In this document: positions 5,468 to 8,214 of the stretch, piece by piece
Position numbering within the stretch: the stretch's first letter is position 1
Layout: each line of letters starts with the position of its first letter
Origin: Staphylococcaceae bacterium UBA6286
GTDB taxonomy: Bacteria; Bacillota; Bacilli; Staphylococcales; Staphylococcaceae
NCBI GenBank assembly: GCA_002438305.1
Contig: DJUI01000076.1
Span: 1 to 8,214, forward strand
Length of the DNA: 8,214 bases
Reading direction: 5' to 3'
Notes under the pieces: generated by a model
The model's database searches: none
Seen by the model: only the letters and a program-made list of their open reading frames with translations
What the model was told of the DNA's origin: nothing
Program-made: the position numbers and the translations under genes

Positions 5468-5797
5468 GTGGAAACAGTGACAATTTGTTTCATTACAGAT
5501 GAGATTTCAAGTCTGGTACTGCACGACAACGTAGTGCCGGATGTATTGCTGCTGCAGGCCTGGTATGTGAGTGAAACCTCTCGGACAATTAAAGGAGCAG
5601 TGCATCATACAAAGCAGCGGGTGACAGACAATAAAGTGAAGCCTGACAAGATGTATGATGTTAAAATTTTTTTGAAAGAAAGACGAAAAGTGAAGCATAT
5701 GCAGCAATATACATATGAACTCATCTATTATGATGGACCGGTCGTCAGAGCACGAATGCAGTCAACGTTTGTTCAGGAGGAACGTGATGAAGATTGA
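5468..5797 (+). CDS. Small protein resembling the N-terminal hot-dog half of MaoC-type dehydratases
   Basis: No name is recognised with certainty. The 109-aa product has a C-terminal part (about 57-103) reading V-K-P-D-K-M-Y-D-V-K, then K-E-R-R-K, then Y-T-Y-E-L-I-Y-Y-D-G-P-V-V-R-A-R-M-Q-S-T-F-V. That is the strand order of MaoC N-terminal (HadA/FAS1-dehydratase-like) domains, where K-R-x-G and G-x-x-V-x-x-x-x-S-T-x-V occur at the same places. This is pattern matching by eye. It is shorter than HadA and has no obvious catalytic Asp/His. The start is GTG at 5468; an in-frame stop lies two codons upstream, and the ribosome binding site is weak (GTGGGT), so GTG 5477 is an alternative. It overlaps the next gene by 11 nt, suggesting coupled translation and perhaps a shared complex. 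Confidence 0.7.
   Translation: METVTICFITDEISSLVLHDNVVPDVLLLQAWYVSETSRTIKGAVHHTKQRVTDNKVKPDKMYDVKIFLKERRKVKHMQQYTYELIYYDGPVVRARMQSTFVQEERDED
5775..5780 (+). promoter_or_regulatory. Ribosome binding site selecting ATG 5787
   Basis: A perfect AGGAGG sits 6 nt before the ATG at 5787. An earlier in-frame ATG (5715) opens the same frame but has no such site and would overlap the upstream gene by 83 nt. Confidence 0.85.
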
Positions 5798-6080
5798 TAT
5801 CACAATGGACCAGGTGAGGGCATATTACGCATTGATCAAATCTCACGATGACATTCACAGCAGTGAACCGGTTATTCCTGGACCGCTTCTTGTTCACTAT
5901 ATGATTCAGAGTCTTGAGCTGTCACCCCTCAAATGCAATCACAGTACGTTTAAGAAATCGGTATGGGTAGGCGAGGATATTACACTGGATTATCATCAGA
6001 CAGGAAATGTCATAGAGTATCGCATCACTTCAGGAAGAGAATTAAAAGTGACAGGTACTCTCGAACTTATAGGGGGATAA
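5787..6080 (+). CDS. MaoC-like hot-dog domain protein
   Basis: This 97-aa protein looks like one complete hot-dog domain of the MaoC/R-specific enoyl-CoA hydratase type. It has I-T-M-D-Q-V-R-A-Y-Y, then H-D-D-I-H (20-24) where the family has G-D-x-N-P-x-H, then V-I-P-G-P-L-L-V-H-Y-M-I-Q (29-41) for the central helix, then F-K-K-S-V-W-V-G-E-D-I-T-L and a closing strand R-E-L-K-V-T-G-T-L-E-L. The Asp/His catalytic dyad spacing is compressed compared with true hydratases, so activity is uncertain. It overlaps the preceding small hot-dog-like gene by 11 nt and is followed one base later by a GNAT gene, so all three are one operon. The likely partner is the upstream product, as in HadA/HadB heterodimers; this is inference. 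ATG 5787 is chosen from the perfect AGGAGG. Confidence 0.8.
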   Translation: MKIDITMDQVRAYYALIKSHDDIHSSEPVIPGPLLVHYMIQSLELSPLKCNHSTFKKSVWVGEDITLDYHQTGNVIEYRITSGRELKVTGTLELIGG

Positions 6081-6081
6081 A

Positions 6082-6831
6082 ATGGTTACATTTAATGATA
6101 CAAAACGTGATGCCGAATGGTATGCAGACTATGAACGATATACGCATTATCATACACCGTCGCAATTGATTAAGTATTACGCAAACTATTATGAATACAA
6201 AGAACTACCGACATTGGAACAATTTAAGCAGGATATTAAAGATCAGCAGCGCTTTCACTTAGAACGCGGTCAACAGCATTTACTGTTTATTTTTCCAGAG
6301 AATGTGGAACTGACAGAGGAACTGCTCAACTATGGTGAGACAGAAGGGCTGACTCTTGAAAAGATGGAGCTGTACCGTGCAGATACGAGTCAACTTGAAG
6401 CAAACAATCATCCATCGGTTGACATTGTTGAAGTACTGGAGCGCGGCAAAGCATTTAATGACTTTCTCGTTGTATGCCGTGAAAATGAAATTGAGTATGG
6501 TGAAGACTTTGTAGAATTGAAACGCCAAACTCATACGCGTGACTTGCTGGATCCTTCTGTCGTTCAGCTGGTTGCTTATATTCACGGAGAACCTGCCGGA
6601 AAACTGGAAGCAATATTAAATGAACGGACAGTGGAGCTTGATGATTTTTACGTCAGAGCTGTTTTCAGAGGACAAGGGATTGGCAGTATGCTGCAGCAAT
6701 TTGTCTGGAATCGCGCCGGTGAGCGGCCGGTTATTTTAGTAGCTGACGGGAATGATACGGCAAGAGAGATGTATCAGAAACAAGGTTATAAGAAAATCAG
6801 TGAACGCTATGAATTCTTAAAAGCTGAATAA
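6082..6831 (+). CDS. GNAT-family N-acetyltransferase with extra N-terminal domain
   Basis: This 249-aa cytosolic protein should transfer an acyl group from acetyl-CoA to an unknown substrate. The C-terminal half (about 105-249) is a GNAT domain: A-G-K-L-E-A-I-L strand, D-D-F-Y-V-R-A-V-F strand, the CoA-binding R-G-Q-G-I-G at 196-201 (R-x-x-G-x-G), and the closing A-R-E-M-Y-Q-K-Q-G-Y (227-236). The first 100 residues form a separate Tyr/Glu-rich region with H-L-L-F-I-F-P-E-N and T-L-E-K-M-E-L-Y, which may be a degenerate second GNAT lobe or a domain of unknown function. AGGGGG at 6071-6076 lies 5 nt before ATG. It is last of three genes in the hot-dog operon, one base after its neighbour. Substrate is not predictable. 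Confidence 0.85.
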   Translation: MVTFNDTKRDAEWYADYERYTHYHTPSQLIKYYANYYEYKELPTLEQFKQDIKDQQRFHLERGQQHLLFIFPENVELTEELLNYGETEGLTLEKMELYRADTSQLEANNHPSVDIVEVLERGKAFNDFLVVCRENEIEYGEDFVELKRQTHTRDLLDPSVVQLVAYIHGEPAGKLEAILNERTVELDDFYVRAVFRGQGIGSMLQQFVWNRAGERPVILVADGNDTAREMYQKQGYKKISERYEFLKAE

Positions 6832-6836
6832 TGATG

Positions 6837-6878
6837 AAACGCCTTGATCTTCCTTATGCGGAAGTAGCAAGGCGTTTT
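6837..6878 (+). terminator. Bidirectional terminator between the GNAT gene and fdhD
   Basis: The outer stem AAACGCCTTG/CAAGGCGTTT (6837-6846 with 6868-6877) and inner stem CTTCC/GGAAG (6849-6853 with 6860-6864) form a long hairpin. It ends in TTTT on the plus strand and has A residues on the left arm that give a shorter T run on the minus strand. The right arm touches the stop codon of the convergent fdhD gene (6877-6879). Confidence 0.9.
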
Positions 6879-7665
6879 ATTGTATAATGCGTTCGGGATG
6901 GCTGTATATGTTGAAGGAGTCATTACGTATAAAGCCGACCGCTGTCATATTTAAATCATGTGCAAGTTTAATCGCCAGGTCAGTCGGTGCAGATTTAGAG
7001 AGAAGGATACCGACGCCGATTTTTGATGCTTTAATTAATATTTCCGAGGAAATGCGACCCGAGAAAATCAATACTTTATCACGGATAGCAATCTGCTCAT
7101 TAATGCAGTAGCCATACAATTTATCCAGCGCATTGTGTCTGCCGATATCAGACCGATGCAAATAGAAAGCTTCTCCGTCACTGATTGCAGCATTATGAAG
7201 ACCGCCTGTTTGCTTGAAATTCGTGCTGCTGTCTTGTAACTGTGCCATCAATCGAATGACGTCACCTGCAGTAATGGTTTTATTAGTCATAGAAACTTTT
7301 GAAGTAGCAGCATCGCTGACAAAATAAAACTCCCGGCTTTTGCCGCAGCACGAGCTGATCATACGCTTGGAATAATGGCTGTTATCGAGAGGGGTTTGTT
7401 GAGCCAGCGTAATATGACAAAATCCTTTGCTGTCATCAAGGTGAACAGCCTCCAAATCAGCCCGCCGTCTAATGACTCCTTCTGAAGCAAGAAAGCCGAG
7501 AACGAGTTCCTCGAGGTGTGTCGGGCTGCAGACAATCGTAGCAAACTCCTGCCGGTTGACATAGAGAGTCAGTGGAAACTCAGTTGCCATTCTATCAAAG
7601 CACTCAGTGAAATTCTGATTGTGATATTTAATGATAGGGTGCTGACCTGCAATCTCTTCTTTCAT
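6877..7665 (-). CDS. fdhD: Formate dehydrogenase accessory sulfurtransferase FdhD
   Basis: FdhD moves sulfur from a cysteine desulfurase to the molybdenum cofactor that is then inserted into formate dehydrogenase; it is cytosolic. The 262-aa product has the full family pattern: E-F-P-L-T-L-Y-V-N near the N terminus, E-E-L-V-L-G-F-L-A-S-E-G, S-S-C-C-G-K (104-109), T-G-G-L-H-N-A-A, R-S-D-I-G-R-H-N-A-L-D-K, and S-G-R-I-S-S-E-I with S-A-P-T-D-L-A. The active-site loop has adjacent Cys106-Cys107 where E. coli has C-G-V-C. Length is normal. I chose ATG 7665 (AAGGAGG 8 nt away); TTG 7668 is in frame and 5 nt away, adding one residue. It is a single gene on the minus strand, divergent from moeB. No formate dehydrogenase gene is seen in the window. 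Confidence 0.96.
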   Translation of the reverse strand: MKEEIAGQHPIIKYHNQNFTECFDRMATEFPLTLYVNRQEFATIVCSPTHLEELVLGFLASEGVIRRRADLEAVHLDDSKGFCHITLAQQTPLDNSHYSKRMISSCCGKSREFYFVSDAATSKVSMTNKTITAGDVIRLMAQLQDSSTNFKQTGGLHNAAISDGEAFYLHRSDIGRHNALDKLYGYCINEQIAIRDKVLIFSGRISSEILIKASKIGVGILLSKSAPTDLAIKLAHDLNMTAVGFIRNDSFNIYSHPERIIQ

Positions 7666-7673
7666 CAAAGCCG

Positions 7674-7680
7674 CCTCCTT
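7674..7680 (-). promoter_or_regulatory. Ribosome binding site of fdhD
   Basis: The minus strand reads AAGGAGG, 8 nt before ATG 7665 and 5 nt before TTG 7668. Both starts are possible; ATG is preferred. Confidence 0.85.
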
Positions 7681-7698
7681 TAGTGACAGTATACACTA
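7681..7698 (-). promoter_or_regulatory. Candidate -10 (TGTATACT) inside a small dyad before fdhD
   Basis: The minus strand carries TGTATACT (7688-7695), the same 8-mer found before modA, 7 nt before the AAGGAGG site. It is framed by an inverted repeat TAGTG/CACTA (7681-7685 and 7694-7698), a possible operator. No good -35 is present at the right distance, so an activator or other role is possible. This is inference only. Confidence 0.3.
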
Positions 7699-7704
7699 GA
7701 GCAC

Positions 7705-7734
7705 TTGTCTAATATATTGGAAACGCTCTATATT
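7705..7734 (+). promoter_or_regulatory. Candidate promoter of moeB
   Basis: TTGTCT (7705-7710) and TATATT (7729-7734) are 18 nt apart. It would give a leader of about 158 nt before moeB. The leader is very AT-rich and contains only a small hairpin TCATC/GATGA at 7768-7781; I recognise no riboswitch in it. Confidence 0.5.
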
Positions 7735-7898
7735 AAAGGTAAAATAAAAATGGTTCTTTTAATCCTTTCATCTCATGATGAATAACAAAGAAATAATATT
7801 TTCTGACAAAATGGATAAAATCAAATTTTTCATAAAGAATCTAATCATTCACCTGAAACTATCATTTTCATCAAATTTAAGAAATCGAGGACCGTTGT

Positions 7899-8214
7899 AT
7901 GAATCGCTATGACAGACAGGAAAAATTCAAGAAAATTGGCCGTGATGGACAGTCATTCCTCGGAGCGAAAACTGTCGGCATCATTGGTATGGGGGCGCTC
8001 GGGACACACACTACGAGTACGTTAGTACGAGCGGGTGTCAACAAGCTGGTTATCATCGACCGAGATTATGTTGAACTGTCAAATCTGCAGCGTCAGACAT
8101 TGTTTACAGAACATGATGCAATAGCTGCTGTGCCGAAAGTCATTGCTGCAAAAAAACAATTGATGCAGATTAATAGTGATGTCACGATTGAGGTACATAT
8201 CGGTCATTGTGATG
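7899..8214 (+). CDS. moeB: MoeB/ThiF-type sulfur-carrier adenylyltransferase, N-terminal fragment
   Basis: This is the first 105 codons of an E1-like enzyme that adenylates the C terminus of a sulfur-carrier protein (MoaD for molybdopterin, or ThiS for thiamine). The reading frame is open to the right edge. Visible marks: R-Y-D-R-Q at 3-7 (the family R-Y-x-R-Q), the ATP-binding G-M-G-A-L-G at 30-35, Asp54 in I-I-D-R-D-Y-V-E, and S-N-L-Q-R-Q at 61-66 with the conserved Arg65, then Lys80 in V-P-K-V-I-A-A. The ribosome binding site is modest (CGAGGA at 7886-7891, 7 nt from ATG). Given modAB and fdhD nearby, a MoeB role in molybdopterin synthesis is more likely than ThiF, but these cannot be told apart from this fragment. 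It is divergent from fdhD. Confidence 0.88.
   Translation, partial: MNRYDRQEKFKKIGRDGQSFLGAKTVGIIGMGALGTHTTSTLVRAGVNKLVIIDRDYVELSNLQRQTLFTEHDAIAAVPKVIAAKKQLMQINSDVTIEVHIGHCD

Noticed and set aside
5715..5786. Extended N terminus for the MaoC-like gene from ATG 5715
   Set aside because: It would overlap the upstream gene by 83 nt with no ribosome binding site, whereas ATG 5787 has a perfect AGGAGG 6 nt upstream.
6887..7111. Plus-strand open frame opposite fdhD
   Set aside because: Antisense to an unmistakable FdhD coding region with no ribosome binding site or domain.
7750..7785. Tiny 11-codon frame in the moeB leader as a leader peptide
   Set aside because: The AAAGG before it would lie at or upstream of the predicted transcription start, and the peptide has no run of regulatory codons; chance is the simpler explanation.

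Overview
The window looks like a low-to-moderate GC Gram-positive chromosome, most likely Staphylococcaceae (Staphylococcus, Macrococcus or a relative). The evidence is strong AGGAGG-type ribosome binding sites, TTG/GTG starts, lipoprotein solute-binding proteins, a Fur box of the TGANAAT-type dyad, a BirA-type operator in front of bioY, and a FhuD protein very like staphylococcal FhuD2. I could not run a search, so genus is not resolved. From memory and unchecked, staphylococci keep many of these genes (moeB, mod, fdhD, a GNAT protein, bioY, fhuD2) in one chromosomal neighbourhood. No phage, transposon, CRISPR, tRNA or rRNA signal is visible.

Layout. 1-840 (minus strand): start of modB (cut by the window edge) and complete modA, molybdate uptake. 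841-1120: divergent intergenic region with a perfectly abutting 116-bp tandem duplication of the leader of the next gene. 1121-2269 (plus): zinc-dependent alcohol/formaldehyde-type dehydrogenase, closed by a terminator. 2397-3542 (plus): atypical acyl-CoA dehydrogenase-fold flavoprotein lacking the usual catalytic Glu motif. 3567-4617: Fur-controlled hydroxamate-siderophore lipoprotein gene (fhuD type) with its own promoter, Fur box and perfect terminator. 4626-5319: BirA-box-controlled bioY, monocistronic. 5468-6831 (plus): tight three-gene operon of two small hot-dog-like proteins and a GNAT acetyltransferase. 6837-6878: terminator shared with the convergent fdhD gene (6877-7665, minus). 7899-8214 (plus): start of a moeB/thiF-type E1-like protein, cut by the window edge.

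How they fit together. modAB, fdhD and moeB all serve molybdenum cofactor supply and formate dehydrogenase maturation, so the window is bracketed by Mo functions on both sides. Between them sit single-gene nutrient scavenging units, each with its own metal or vitamin sensor site (Fur for iron, BirA for biotin), and two metabolic genes of uncertain substrate. The most unusual items are the duplicated adh leader, whose upstream copy has lost its start codon while both copies keep a candidate SigB promoter; the adjacent pair of small hot-dog proteins that together resemble a split two-domain dehydratase (HadA/HadB-like); and the acyl-CoA dehydrogenase homologue without the YEGT-type catalytic segment.
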